From NCBI GenBank assembly GCA_023398375.1, contig JAEWSH010000070.1, positions 1-64,000 on the forward strand: a DNA stretch of 64,000 nt, given 5' to 3'. A model generated the notes under the pieces. That model was not told the DNA's origin and searched no databases. It saw only the letters and a list, made by a program, of their open reading frames with translations. This document shows, one piece after another, positions 1-8,550 of the stretch. Position numbers and translations under genes: made by a program. The stretch's first letter is position 1; the number at the start of each line of letters is the position of its first letter. Source of the stretch: Bacillota bacterium (GTDB taxonomy: Bacteria; Bacillota; Clostridia; Lachnospirales; Lachnospiraceae).

Positions 1-102
1 ACATGCATAGTCAGAGCAATTTCAAAGGAAAAACTCTCTGAAGCGGGTCTTGTAAGTTGCTTGGATTACTATTTAGGACGCCATGCTTTGAAGTTATATT
101 GA
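1..102 (+). CDS. ltrA: Group II intron reverse transcriptase/maturase, C-terminal end (partial)
   Basis: The reading frame is open from base 1 and ends at a TGA at 100-102. The last 33 residues read T-C-I-V-R-A-I-S-K-E-K-L and end in GRHALKLY, a tail typical of bacterial group II intron-encoded proteins. The intron's domain V and VI structures follow directly, as expected for a maturase encoded in domain IV. In such proteins this end belongs to the DNA-binding/endonuclease part. The rest of the gene lies left of the window. Confidence 0.85.
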   Translation, partial: TCIVRAISKEKLSEAGLVSCLDYYLGRHALKLY

Positions 103-167
103 ACCGCCGTATGCCGAACGGCATGTATGGTGGTGTGAGAGGGGAGAGAAAATCTCCCCTACTCGAT
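1..167 (+). mobile_element. Group II intron, 3' end with domains V and VI
   Basis: After the maturase stop, 103-135 folds as domain V: ACCGCC and GTATGCC pair with GGCATGTATGGTGGT around a GAAC tetraloop. Domain VI follows at 141-159, where GGGGAGA pairs with TCTCCCC and is followed by the usual CTAC segment. The intron probably ends near 167, after CTCGAT. Its exact 3' splice site is inferred. It sits only about 14 bases upstream of the -35 box of the first element promoter, so it landed just outside an operon. Confidence 0.8.
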
Positions 168-180
168 TAAGAAAATAACA

Positions 181-223
181 TTGACTGGATTGCGTTATAT
201 GGTATAATATACCATATAACGCA
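181..223 (+). promoter_or_regulatory. Promoter with 33-bp perfect palindrome over the -10
   Basis: TTGACT (181-186) is followed after 16 bases by TATAAT (203-208). The -10 lies in the middle of a perfect inverted repeat covering 191-223, with 16-bp arms around base 207. This is the longest copy of the GGTATAnTATACC motif that recurs in this region. A protein bound here would block RNA polymerase. It drives the operon that starts at 244. Confidence 0.85.
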
Positions 224-243
224 GAAATTAAGGAGAATAACTT

Positions 244-1503
244 ATGAAAAAAATAGTTAAGTATTTCATAATAATATCATTAATATTAGCAAATGTTGTA
301 CCAGTATTTGCAGGAGCAAATGGAGTAATGGTAGATATTGGAGCGCCGCTGCCGGGAAGTCGGGATGATGCCAGAATATTATATGAGACCGAACTAAAAA
401 AGGGAAACATTACGGAGGAAAGGTTTTATCAAACGGTAATGACAGGAGTCTTTTCGCCATCCGTAGTTGCGCAGATACTTGAAGACGGGTACTTAACACA
501 GTATGCAGAGAATTTTAAAGCTGTAGGGTTACTTTCCGGCGATTGCGTGGTAAAGAAAGTAATAGAAGAGACAGCGTTTACAGTAAATAGAATCAGTAAA
601 ACTATGTATGTAAAAAATAGTAACAAAGTTGCAATGTATAGTGGCGCATCCGATACCTATGATACAATAGGATATTTAATACTTGGAACAAAAGTGGAGG
701 CGACTGGTATTACGGAAGATGACTGGTATGAAGTTGGATATAGGGAAACCATCGGTTATGTTCCTGGAAAATTTCTATCAGATACACCACTTGAATATAC
801 AATAAGTGTCAGCAATAACATGGTTTCTACGATAGAGATTGATAATACCTCTGATGTGCCAATGCTCCCGGGAACACACACCTATGAGGAGTTAGACGTT
901 GAAGCGATCAATGCCTTGTCTGTATTCATGGTTTGTGGGATTGAGGAAGAAAATTATATCAATATAAAAAGCAATGCAAGAGATAAGTATGTACCGGGAT
1001 ATCTGTTAGATCAGACAACGCAGGATAATATGAGCGGCACGATTAATTTTTTGGATCGTACTGGAAAACTGTTATATTCGGTTGTATTAAAAAATTATAA
1101 AGTGAATAAGGAAATCATGGAAGAGTACAACTTAAACATTGGAGCTGACGTAGAAAAAGGAAACATTTCTTTTGCGGAACGAACTGTTTTAAGTACACCA
1201 ATGGAATTGACCGTATTAGGATATCAGGCAGGAGAAAAGTATCGGATCATAAGTGAGAGTGAAAAAGAGGAAGAAAGGGAAGTAGTAGCAGGAAAAAAGG
1301 GAGAACTTACATTTAATATAATTGAATTAAAGTCATACCAGATAAAAGAGATCGATCAATCGGATAGTGTTCCGGCAGATAAAGATATTCAAGAATCGAA
1401 AGCAGTAATACGGTCAAAACCATATGTAATGATATCTGTAATCGGAATTTTATTATTGGCGTCAATACCCATTGGAATCATTGTAAGAAAAAAAAGAAAG
1501 TAA
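244..1503 (+). CDS. Membrane-anchored extracellular protein with SH3-like domain
   Basis: The 419-residue product starts with a signal peptide (residues 1-23, ending near VFAGA). Residues about 117-180 look like a bacterial SH3 domain: YVKNSNKVAMYSGAS, then a GTKVEATG turn and W-Y-E-V. Such domains usually bind cell-wall peptides. Residues about 390-413 form one hydrophobic helix, followed by RKKRK, so the protein should sit outside the cell with a C-terminal membrane anchor. The start has AAGGAG at 230-235. It is first in an operon with the 1134-residue secreted protein. The specific function is unknown; a role in cell contact during transfer is a guess. Confidence 0.75.
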   Translation: MKKIVKYFIIISLILANVVPVFAGANGVMVDIGAPLPGSRDDARILYETELKKGNITEERFYQTVMTGVFSPSVVAQILEDGYLTQYAENFKAVGLLSGDCVVKKVIEETAFTVNRISKTMYVKNSNKVAMYSGASDTYDTIGYLILGTKVEATGITEDDWYEVGYRETIGYVPGKFLSDTPLEYTISVSNNMVSTIEIDNTSDVPMLPGTHTYEELDVEAINALSVFMVCGIEEENYINIKSNARDKYVPGYLLDQTTQDNMSGTINFLDRTGKLLYSVVLKNYKVNKEIMEEYNLNIGADVEKGNISFAERTVLSTPMELTVLGYQAGEKYRIISESEKEEEREVVAGKKGELTFNIIELKSYQIKEIDQSDSVPADKDIQESKAVIRSKPYVMISVIGILLLASIPIGIIVRKKRK

Positions 1504-1516
1504 CAGGTGGCTGATT

Positions 1517-4500
1517 TTGAAGAAAAGAATAAAAAGGATTGTAATGATATGGATGTTGTTAGTCGTGCTATGTTCCCAGTTATTGATTGCATTTGCAGAA
1601 GATGATGATGGAACACCTGGTTCCAGTTCTGTGCATGAAATGATCTACATGTCAGAGGGTCAGATGATTTATGAAAAAATTGATAAGATGAAAACATCAC
1701 AGATCTATTACACAACGTTAGGAATGACTATATCCCGCTGTGAAAAAGGAACCAGTACGTTAAGCAGCACGGGTGAATTTGCATACATTGATATCTTTTC
1801 AGGGGATGTTGGATACGAGCCGATCAAAGATGAACATGGATACCAGACAACAAAACGGTACTTTAAATATGAGAGTGTTCTGGCAGCGATCAGGGAAGTA
1901 TCGGAAGATTGGTACCAAGAAATAGTAACTGCGACCACAGATGTCTATGTGCAGTTTGATGCGATTATGACTACCGTGAATGATGCTACAGGGGCAGGAA
2001 AAGAGGGAAGTTTAGATCCATTTGGAAAAATACCATATAACTTTGTAGGAAAAGTATATTGGAGAGATAACTGGGAGGATGGTTCAAAAGGTTTAAAGGA
2101 AGCATACAACTGGAGTGACAAGGATGTTATTGATACGAACTTTAAAAAGCCGTTTTTGTTCAAATATGTAGTGGGCGAAGATCTTCCAGTGGAAGAACCG
2201 GAAGTTGGAACAAAAGCACCGGAGGCAGATAAGGTAGAGACGATTGGAAAAGAAAAACCGGCATATGATACCTATCATACCTCGAGTAAATTTGACTTAT
2301 CGAAAGGGATTCCGACCACAGAAGAAGTGACTAACGGGATAGATGCTGATACCTGGTATGGACTGGCCGATGTAGGAAAGCATACCTATACAAGTAATCC
2401 CAACTTGTATAAGACAAAATATGATATAAAAGTAAAGCATACAAGAACATGGTCTTATACAGGTTCGGACGGAAAGACTCACTATAGTAGTTATAGCTGG
2501 TACACGCATACCATTGGATATCATTATCCGGTCAGAACGGCGACCTGCTATTACATCATGAAAACAGATCTGTATGAATGGATAACGGCCAGAGTAAGCA
2601 ATCGTATTTATATTGGAGATCATAGTTACAACAATAAGTATCCCTTTGCATTTGATATTAAGATCAATGGAATCGAATATCAACCGGGCAATGCAGACAG
2701 TATTGTAGATTGGTATCCAAAGGAAGAAGCACACGTGAAATGGGCTGAAGCTGACACAAGTACAGTGAATGTATCATGTACGGAGGGAAAGGAAGAAAGT
2801 GCGAAAAAGGAAGCGGTTGCGATAATCGAAGAAAGAGTCAAAAAACCGGTCGTAAGGAATGATCGGTTCCAGATCATGGTCAATGGTACTTCCTATACCT
2901 ATATGGAGGATAAGCAATGTGATCTGAACAGTAACGAGGGACCATATAACTATAATAAAATCAATGAGCCGGATTATCAGAACCAAAATCAGACAAAGAC
3001 AGAAAAGATACCAACTACGCTTGCCAACGGACCATACGAGACAAGCATGAGGATTCAATATAAAGAATTTGTAGGAGGATTGGTCGGTTCTACAGCGGCA
3101 TCTACTTTTAGCGGAAGCGGGAAAGGAATTATCAGTACCAAACCGGAAACAAATAATCCGGATCATCCCACAAGGGCGTTAACCGCAAATGAACCGGTCT
3201 ATGTCCACTCTCCCGTCATATCACCTGTAAAAATATACGATAAAGACGGAAAGGATGTAAATATTGATTCCATGCCTTCCCAACTGATTCATAGAGGAAA
3301 TTCGATTGATGGCCATGAATATGTAAATTATGAATTACGTCTGGATGAAAAATACGTCTTTAAGTTTGAACCGGGCGAACACAGGGAGGATGCCCAGGGA
3401 TACGGGTGGGGCGATCTGGAAAAATACGATAAGTATAAGTTGGACAAACAGGTAAAATTCCCATTCGCAGTCAGAATCAAAGGTATTTATTACAATGTAA
3501 AGGGGGATGGATATACAGATTGGATCGACGCGGATAATGTGACAGAATTTTATATCCCGTCGTGGAGCGTGGAAGGGATCTATACGCAGTACGATAAAAT
3601 GAGTGAACTATCTCATTACTATAAGCGCCCAATCGAATACAGAGTGTTGGCAAATAATACCTTTGACAGTGACGGTAACAGTCACCTTAATGAACAGGAA
3701 AATGAAGCAAACAAGGACATTAATAATTATGTGGCAACCTTTTCTATTCCGGTGGAGGTAAGCGGTTGGATCTATGGATTCCAGGCGGTAGGGATTGACG
3801 ATGCGGATAAATTCAATTATGAAGGTGCACAAGCAGATAAAACAAAATATTTTGCATTTTCTCCTGAAAAAGAGGAGAAGAAAGCAGGTACACGGAACCG
3901 GATTGGTGGGAAATCCGTACGATACACGGTAGATGGGGATCTCACAAACGACTGGAGCCTTAATAACTTGTTTACGAATTCACTTCCATTTACAACAGGG
4001 AGATCCAATTCCAATAAAAACATGGGTATTTTAGATCAGGGAACGACGTTCTATTTTACCGTAAAAACAATTGCCAATCTGGGAGATTCGGATGCGGATG
4101 CCATTGAAATCCAGCCGACCTGGCGCTGGGTATCGCGCGATGGGAAAACGATCAGGGATGATATCAAGATTTGTTACAATACCGCTGCTAATAAGTGGAT
4201 CGAGGCGGATAGCCTGAATGATGAGATAAGAAAGGTATCCATAGGTGATATCCCATTCCAGGGTTCCTATTTCGATTATTACTATGATCCGGTGCAGTAT
4301 TCCGCTGACAAGGAAGGAATCACGTATTCTAACCTATTAGAGAGAAAGACAGAGTCCTATAATTTCGGACATATTGTATTAAATTCCAAATTGCGGTTGC
4401 TGACGGGTGAGGAAGAAGAATTAGTCTCTGAATTAGGAAATAAAAGTGCTGCGGCAATGAGATATCAAAATGCCGATGGAAGTTATCAGTTTCACGATAT

Positions 4501-4921
4501 GAATGATCTCGTATATGATAGCTTTAAGATGTCGATGCAGACATGGTATGGAGCATACAAGATCCCGGCGGACATGTATATTTGTGACAAAACGATTGAT
4601 ATTTACGAATATGCAAAAGAGCATAATGGAATCAGCGGTGAGGAAGAGATATGGATGAAAAATGGATATCTGGTATTGAACTTTGCTATTTCCTCGAAAA
4701 ACAATGGAAACGACCATTTATCCTACACGTCAGGAACGAAAGACCAATGGGATGTTGAAAATGCATGGTCGACCGGAGAAACGCCGAAAAAGATTGTGAT
4801 AGGAAATGATATTGAGGATCCGAAAGTGGAGATCCCTGCCCGGTCAGGTGATGTTGCTGTCATAGATACCATAAGCAGCAGAGCGAACGATTATGATTCC
4901 ATGACCTTTATCATTAATTAA
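1517..4921 (+). CDS. Large secreted protein, 1134 residues, unknown function
   Basis: It begins at a TTG codon with AGGTGG at 1505-1510. A signal peptide covers residues 1-27 (…LLIAFAEDD). The mature part is rich in Tyr, Trp, Asn and Asp, as in secreted beta proteins. An internal repeat is visible: a PFA-x2-I-K-I-x-GI-x-Y block followed by a DW pair occurs near residues 374-400 and 648-670. No membrane anchor, LPXTG motif or catalytic motif was seen. It lies 13 bases behind the SH3-domain gene and before a one-helix membrane protein, so the three probably form one surface complex. I do not recognise a family with certainty. Confidence 0.75.
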   Translation: MKKRIKRIVMIWMLLVVLCSQLLIAFAEDDDGTPGSSSVHEMIYMSEGQMIYEKIDKMKTSQIYYTTLGMTISRCEKGTSTLSSTGEFAYIDIFSGDVGYEPIKDEHGYQTTKRYFKYESVLAAIREVSEDWYQEIVTATTDVYVQFDAIMTTVNDATGAGKEGSLDPFGKIPYNFVGKVYWRDNWEDGSKGLKEAYNWSDKDVIDTNFKKPFLFKYVVGEDLPVEEPEVGTKAPEADKVETIGKEKPAYDTYHTSSKFDLSKGIPTTEEVTNGIDADTWYGLADVGKHTYTSNPNLYKTKYDIKVKHTRTWSYTGSDGKTHYSSYSWYTHTIGYHYPVRTATCYYIMKTDLYEWITARVSNRIYIGDHSYNNKYPFAFDIKINGIEYQPGNADSIVDWYPKEEAHVKWAEADTSTVNVSCTEGKEESAKKEAVAIIEERVKKPVVRNDRFQIMVNGTSYTYMEDKQCDLNSNEGPYNYNKINEPDYQNQNQTKTEKIPTTLANGPYETSMRIQYKEFVGGLVGSTAASTFSGSGKGIISTKPETNNPDHPTRALTANEPVYVHSPVISPVKIYDKDGKDVNIDSMPSQLIHRGNSIDGHEYVNYELRLDEKYVFKFEPGEHREDAQGYGWGDLEKYDKYKLDKQVKFPFAVRIKGIYYNVKGDGYTDWIDADNVTEFYIPSWSVEGIYTQYDKMSELSHYYKRPIEYRVLANNTFDSDGNSHLNEQENEANKDINNYVATFSIPVEVSGWIYGFQAVGIDDADKFNYEGAQADKTKYFAFSPEKEEKKAGTRNRIGGKSVRYTVDGDLTNDWSLNNLFTNSLPFTTGRSNSNKNMGILDQGTTFYFTVKTIANLGDSDADAIEIQPTWRWVSRDGKTIRDDIKICYNTAANKWIEADSLNDEIRKVSIGDIPFQGSYFDYYYDPVQYSADKEGITYSNLLERKTESYNFGHIVLNSKLRLLTGEEEELVSELGNKSAAAMRYQNADGSYQFHDMNDLVYDSFKMSMQTWYGAYKIPADMYICDKTIDIYEYAKEHNGISGEEEIWMKNGYLVLNFAISSKNNGNDHLSYTSGTKDQWDVENAWSTGETPKKIVIGNDIEDPKVEIPARSGDVAVIDTISSRANDYDSMTFIIN

Positions 4922-4926
4922 ATAAT

Positions 4927-4941
4927 AGCTCAAACTGAGCG
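4927..4941. promoter_or_regulatory. AGCTCAAAnTGAGCT dyad, copy 1
   Basis: AGCTCAAACTGAGCG lies between the large secreted gene and the gene at 4956. It matches two other intergenic copies (8462 and 16602) except at the ninth base and the last base. Its role is unknown, and no clear promoter sits beside this copy. Confidence 0.5.
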
Positions 4942-4955
4942 AAACGGAGAAAAAA

Positions 4956-5738
4956 ATGAGAAGAAAGAAAAAAGTTCCGGAAAAGAAAGCTCTTTTTGTG
5001 AAAGTGATCGCAATCGCAATGCTGCTATGTGTGGTAGTGCTCGTAACCCTGTTAGGAATCTTTTGGAATAGGAAGAGAATGCTGGCAGCAGAGACGAAGG
5101 AACAAAAAACAGAACGAGTGAAACAGGAAAATATCGATCAGGTAAAAAGTACGCTGTATTATTCGGAAGTCGATTACACAGGAGAAACATTCCTGGACAA
5201 AGGTCTGTTTGAGATTCCTTTTAGGAAGAGTGGATGCAACTATGTTTCCAATAAAGAGTTTGTAAAAGACAGACCGGAGGAAACCTTAGAAGAAATTCAG
5301 GAAACATCGAAAGCATATATCAATGCGCTCCTAAATACAGGATATCAGAAAGTAAAAAAAGACCAGCAGGGCTTTCTGGATAAGATAGAGAACATGAGTT
5401 CCCCTCAATGTTTTTATTGGGAAGAGAACAACAGCATCAGTGCAGAAAAATTTGCGGAAGAGGCGATGAGTTGGTACATAGACAATGAAATACAGATAGA
5501 ATCAGAATTTATCACGGACAGATGTCTTATTTATCTGAATGATACCGTCTACAATCGTGGAGAATGGCATTTTACGGTGTATCACGGCAAAGATCTCTCC
5601 TTATTGGAGAAAAAGACCGGCATTGAAAATATTAAGATGGGAAAGGAATATATCGTGTTCCTGGAGCTAAGATACATTCCGCATGAATATGATAAGATCG
5701 TAGAAATAGAAAAAATAGGATCCAGTGAGAAAGGGTAA
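4956..5738 (+). CDS. Single-pass membrane protein with extracytoplasmic domain
   Basis: The 260-residue protein has a basic N-terminus (MRRKKKVPEKK), one hydrophobic helix (about residues 14-38), a charged stretch, then about 200 residues that would face outward. This layout resembles VirB8/TcpC-type components of Gram-positive conjugation machines, but I see no motif that proves it. It is the last gene of the first operon, 34 bases after the large secreted protein. No terminator follows before the next promoter at 5770. Confidence 0.65.
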   Translation: MRRKKKVPEKKALFVKVIAIAMLLCVVVLVTLLGIFWNRKRMLAAETKEQKTERVKQENIDQVKSTLYYSEVDYTGETFLDKGLFEIPFRKSGCNYVSNKEFVKDRPEETLEEIQETSKAYINALLNTGYQKVKKDQQGFLDKIENMSSPQCFYWEENNSISAEKFAEEAMSWYIDNEIQIESEFITDRCLIYLNDTVYNRGEWHFTVYHGKDLSLLEKKTGIENIKMGKEYIVFLELRYIPHEYDKIVEIEKIGSSEKG

Positions 5739-5769
5739 ATTTTTTAAACGATTACTCTTGTTTTAGAGA

Positions 5770-5806
5770 TGGAAATGAGATATATTTAGAAGTATAATAT
5801 ACCATA
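5770..5806 (+). promoter_or_regulatory. Promoter with GTATAATATACCAT operator
   Basis: A weak -35 (TGGAAA, 5770-5775) lies 17 bases before TATAAT (5793-5798). The -10 is the centre of GTATAATATAC, a shorter copy of the regional palindrome. It serves the regulator gene at 5828, which would make that gene part of the regulon or autoregulated. Confidence 0.7.
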
Positions 5807-5827
5807 ATTAAAACAAGGAGAATAGGA

Positions 5828-6358
5828 ATGAGTCAAGACACTCATAGAACATCGATCCCAGAGAATTGCGACGTCAGAGATTATTATGGAAATTGGGTGT
5901 ATCGTGATGGAACAATTATAAATAAAAATGGTATGAAGTTAAAACCTTATAAAGGGAAGGTATCAATAGTAAAAGAGCAGATAGACGAAAAAGGAGAAAC
6001 GATAAGCAAGAGACATAGTATTCTTCATGCAAAAGTAGTATATGAAGCATTCACAGGACAGACAGTCCCCCGGACAATGATCGTACGATATAGAGATGAG
6101 AATCCGGAGAATGTGCATATTGCGAATATAGTGTTCGTCTCAAAAAAGGAGTATTTCCAGGGTTATGATTGGAGTCCCTTGAAAAAATTATCAGAGGATA
6201 CAGTTCAGGAAATCAGGCATATCTATCGTGTTGGAGAAACAAATAGAGGGAATCTTAAGAATCAATTGAACAGAGAAGTACCTTCCCAATACGAATTAAG
6301 TAAACAATATGAGGTGTCTCTATCAACGATACAGAAAATAGTCAAAGGAGTCTATTAG
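5828..6358 (+). CDS. Degenerate HNH-type DNA-binding protein with C-terminal HTH
   Basis: The 176-residue product follows the HNH/NUMOD homing-endonuclease plan. Residues about 75-115 (HAKVVYEAFTGQ, then RYRDENPENVHIANIVFVSK) align by eye with the H-x-L-V-x-E-AF … NHIDGNxxNN-x2-NL-x-W family pattern. The catalytic His-Asp pair is missing: NHID reads VRYRD here. Residues about 150-174 (YELSKQYEVSLSTIQKIVKG) look like a helix-turn-helix. It is therefore probably a nuclease-dead DNA binder now used as a regulator. It heads an operon with a lipoprotein and a CvpA-like protein and lies behind a palindromic operator. Confidence 0.65.
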   Translation: MSQDTHRTSIPENCDVRDYYGNWVYRDGTIINKNGMKLKPYKGKVSIVKEQIDEKGETISKRHSILHAKVVYEAFTGQTVPRTMIVRYRDENPENVHIANIVFVSKKEYFQGYDWSPLKKLSEDTVQEIRHIYRVGETNRGNLKNQLNREVPSQYELSKQYEVSLSTIQKIVKGVY

Positions 6359-6369
6359 AAAGGTAAGCA

Positions 6370-7779
6370 ATGCAAAAGATAAGGTTATTGTTAGGAATGC
6401 TGATCGTAAGTACAGTGATTACAGGATGTGAAGGACAAAAAATATTCAGGGAAAAGGTAGATGAATTTGCGTTGCCGGAAGTCACAAAAGAAAACTTGGA
6501 AGAAAATATCTATTACGTGAAGAATGGAACTCGGTTCTCTCCCGTATATGCGGCAGAAAATACTAATTCATATGAGAATCCAGGTAAGATAGAAGATTCA
6601 CGGATCTGCTATTTTATGGAAGAGGAAGCTATGGTGCCAGAGTATTTTAGCAATGAGTATATTGCTGTCTCTGGATCGACCTTGGATCTTAAAAGTGTAA
6701 CATTGGAACGCTACAGGGATCTCGGATTTTCATTTGGATTGTATGGCTGTACAGTAGATGAAGATGGGTATCTATGCTTCGATCTGAAAAAGAACTTAGT
6801 GAAAAATTCTGATATCTGTCAGATCTTATCAACAGCAAAATCAAATGAGATCAGGATTACGGCAATCAACGGAGAACTGGTATCTGAGAAGAATATAAAT
6901 AGTGCAGGAGTAATCATTGGATTAGAGAAAGCAAAGGAATATACCTTATCGTTTTATAGCGGAACTTATTATGGAACGGTATCTGTCGTAGCTGATACGC
7001 ATATGATACAATCATTTGAGCTGTATGAACTGACGGATATTGAAACGACAAAGAATGGATATCTTAAAATAACATTACCGAACGACCTTAAGAGCGGATG
7101 GTATTGCATGGAAGGGCAGGGAATTTTCAAATACTATAATTTTGAAAAGGGAGATGCTGATGTTACAGGTATTGATCTAAACGAGGAATATTATCAGTCA
7201 GAGGAGGAGAGAGAAGCTGTCTATACACAGCAATATGTACTGAGTGTTGCTGAAAAAACAAGAAATGTCAGTGTCATCTTGACATATGATACAAGTGTAT
7301 ATGGGAAGGAAGACATCCAGATCAGGTTAAAATCTCCGGATGGTAATGTGATGGAGATGAAACCTGAAGATGGAACGGCTAAAGTAGATCTGACAGAGGC
7401 TATTGCAGGAAAATGGACAGTAAGTGTTATTCCGAAAGAGTTAGAAGTATTAGATCTGACAACAGAATCCAATCAGTTAGCAAGTGATACTACCGTAGAA
7501 ACAAAGGAATTTGAATTGACCGAAGATAGTGAGAATGTGGAATTTGCTGCACTATATTCTGGAGATGGAGAAGTATGGGGAACCGTAGAGAACGAAAATG
7601 GAGAATCACAAGATTTTGGTGAAGCAAAAAACGGAAAGTTAAATTATATCTATTCCTATTTGCCAGCAGGAACATACACCGTAACGATATATCATTACAC
7701 GGATACAAAGATTGATGATATTACATGTAAGGAAGATGTTGTTGAGACATCGACAGACATCATTACAGTAGTCGAGTAA
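6370..7779 (+). CDS. Lipoprotein with beta-sandwich domains
   Basis: A signal peptide ends in the lipobox VITGC (Cys20), so the 469-residue protein is lipid-anchored outside the membrane. Residues about 290-360 hold a domain with the pattern L-x-SPDG … AGKWTVSVIPK. The same pattern (LISPD … KAGTWTIVITK) occurs in the signal-peptidase fusion at 11257-13161. This resembles pre-peptidase/proprotein-convertase beta sandwiches. A further beta repeat lies near residues 370-450 (EFAALYSG … LPAGTYTVTIY). It lies 11 bases behind the HNH-like regulator. The ligand is unknown. Confidence 0.7.
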   Translation: MQKIRLLLGMLIVSTVITGCEGQKIFREKVDEFALPEVTKENLEENIYYVKNGTRFSPVYAAENTNSYENPGKIEDSRICYFMEEEAMVPEYFSNEYIAVSGSTLDLKSVTLERYRDLGFSFGLYGCTVDEDGYLCFDLKKNLVKNSDICQILSTAKSNEIRITAINGELVSEKNINSAGVIIGLEKAKEYTLSFYSGTYYGTVSVVADTHMIQSFELYELTDIETTKNGYLKITLPNDLKSGWYCMEGQGIFKYYNFEKGDADVTGIDLNEEYYQSEEEREAVYTQQYVLSVAEKTRNVSVILTYDTSVYGKEDIQIRLKSPDGNVMEMKPEDGTAKVDLTEAIAGKWTVSVIPKELEVLDLTTESNQLASDTTVETKEFELTEDSENVEFAALYSGDGEVWGTVENENGESQDFGEAKNGKLNYIYSYLPAGTYTVTIYHYTDTKIDDITCKEDVVETSTDIITVVE

Positions 7780-7790
7780 AGGAAAATAGT

Positions 7791-8396
7791 ATGAAAATGA
7801 CCACTTCTTTATTCACAGAAATAATAGTAGGTTTCATAATCCTTGGAAGTATTTACAAAGGATATCAAAGGGGATTTATTAATACTGCGATCCCCTTTGT
7901 TTCTCTTTTCATAGCAATATGTGCTACGGAAACGTTGGTGAGGCCGATAGCAGCAATAATAGCTCCATTTCTGGGAAACGGAATTGGCGAGTTACAATCC
8001 ATGGTTGCTGCAAAACCTATGAATCAGATCAAGATGTTAGTATCAATGACAACGGGAAATGAAACTACATATCATCAGGTCGTACATTCTTTCAATCATA
8101 TGTTTTCCTATTGGATGACTTATGCCTTAGCATTTGCATTTATCTATACAGTCAGCAGTTATGCCTTGAATAAGGTGAATGCAGCAGCACGATCACCAAT
8201 ATGGATGCAGGTAAATAGAATTTTAGGCTCCGCAATTGAGATCGCAAAAAGCATAGTTGGAATATGGATCTGCTATGCACTGATATTTGTATTAAATAAT
8301 TCAGGATTTGTTTTGGTAAGCGGCTTTTTAAAGATACTGAATCAAAGTCTTATCCTATCCTATGTGAATGAATATAATCCATTATTAAGAATATAA
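7791..8396 (+). CDS. CvpA-family-like membrane protein
   Basis: The 201-residue hydrophobic protein starts with a helix and the motif GSIYKGYQRGFINTAIPFVS, close to the CvpA pattern (G-x3-GyrrGf-x5-lls). Three or four membrane helices are visible. CvpA proteins are linked to colicin V production, and their biochemical role is unclear. It ends an operon (5828-8396), and its stop codon overlaps a terminator. Confidence 0.6.
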   Translation: MKMTTSLFTEIIVGFIILGSIYKGYQRGFINTAIPFVSLFIAICATETLVRPIAAIIAPFLGNGIGELQSMVAAKPMNQIKMLVSMTTGNETTYHQVVHSFNHMFSYWMTYALAFAFIYTVSSYALNKVNAAARSPIWMQVNRILGSAIEIAKSIVGIWICYALIFVLNNSGFVLVSGFLKILNQSLILSYVNEYNPLLRI

Positions 8397-8421
8397 AAAG
8401 ACCAGGAATGGTCTTTTTTTT
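8395..8421 (+). terminator. Rho-independent terminator of the 5828-8396 operon
   Basis: AAAAAGACC pairs with GGTCTTTTT around a six-base loop and is followed by further Ts. It begins within the TAA stop of the CvpA-like gene. Confidence 0.9.
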
Positions 8422-8461
8422 GCACATTCTTTGTTTCAGAAAAGTTCTCTGAGCAATCCAT

Positions 8462-8476
8462 AGCTCAAATTGAGCT
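8462..8476. promoter_or_regulatory. AGCTCAAAnTGAGCT dyad, copy 2
   Basis: AGCTCAAATTGAGCT is a perfect 7-bp-arm palindrome that ends eight bases before the -35 of the next promoter. This is a usual activator position. Confidence 0.6.
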
Positions 8477-8484
8477 GCGTCGTA

Positions 8485-8518
8485 TTTACATGGAATCGAT
8501 TTTATGGTATAGTATACC
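8485..8518 (+). promoter_or_regulatory. Promoter with GGTATAGTATACC operator
   Basis: TTTACA (8485-8490), a 17-base spacer and TATAGT (8508-8513) form the promoter. The -10 lies inside the perfect palindrome GGTATAGTATACC (8506-8518). It drives the four-gene operon from 8551. Confidence 0.85.
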
Positions 8519-8550
8519 TATTATGATATAACGAGTAAGGAGATTAGAAT

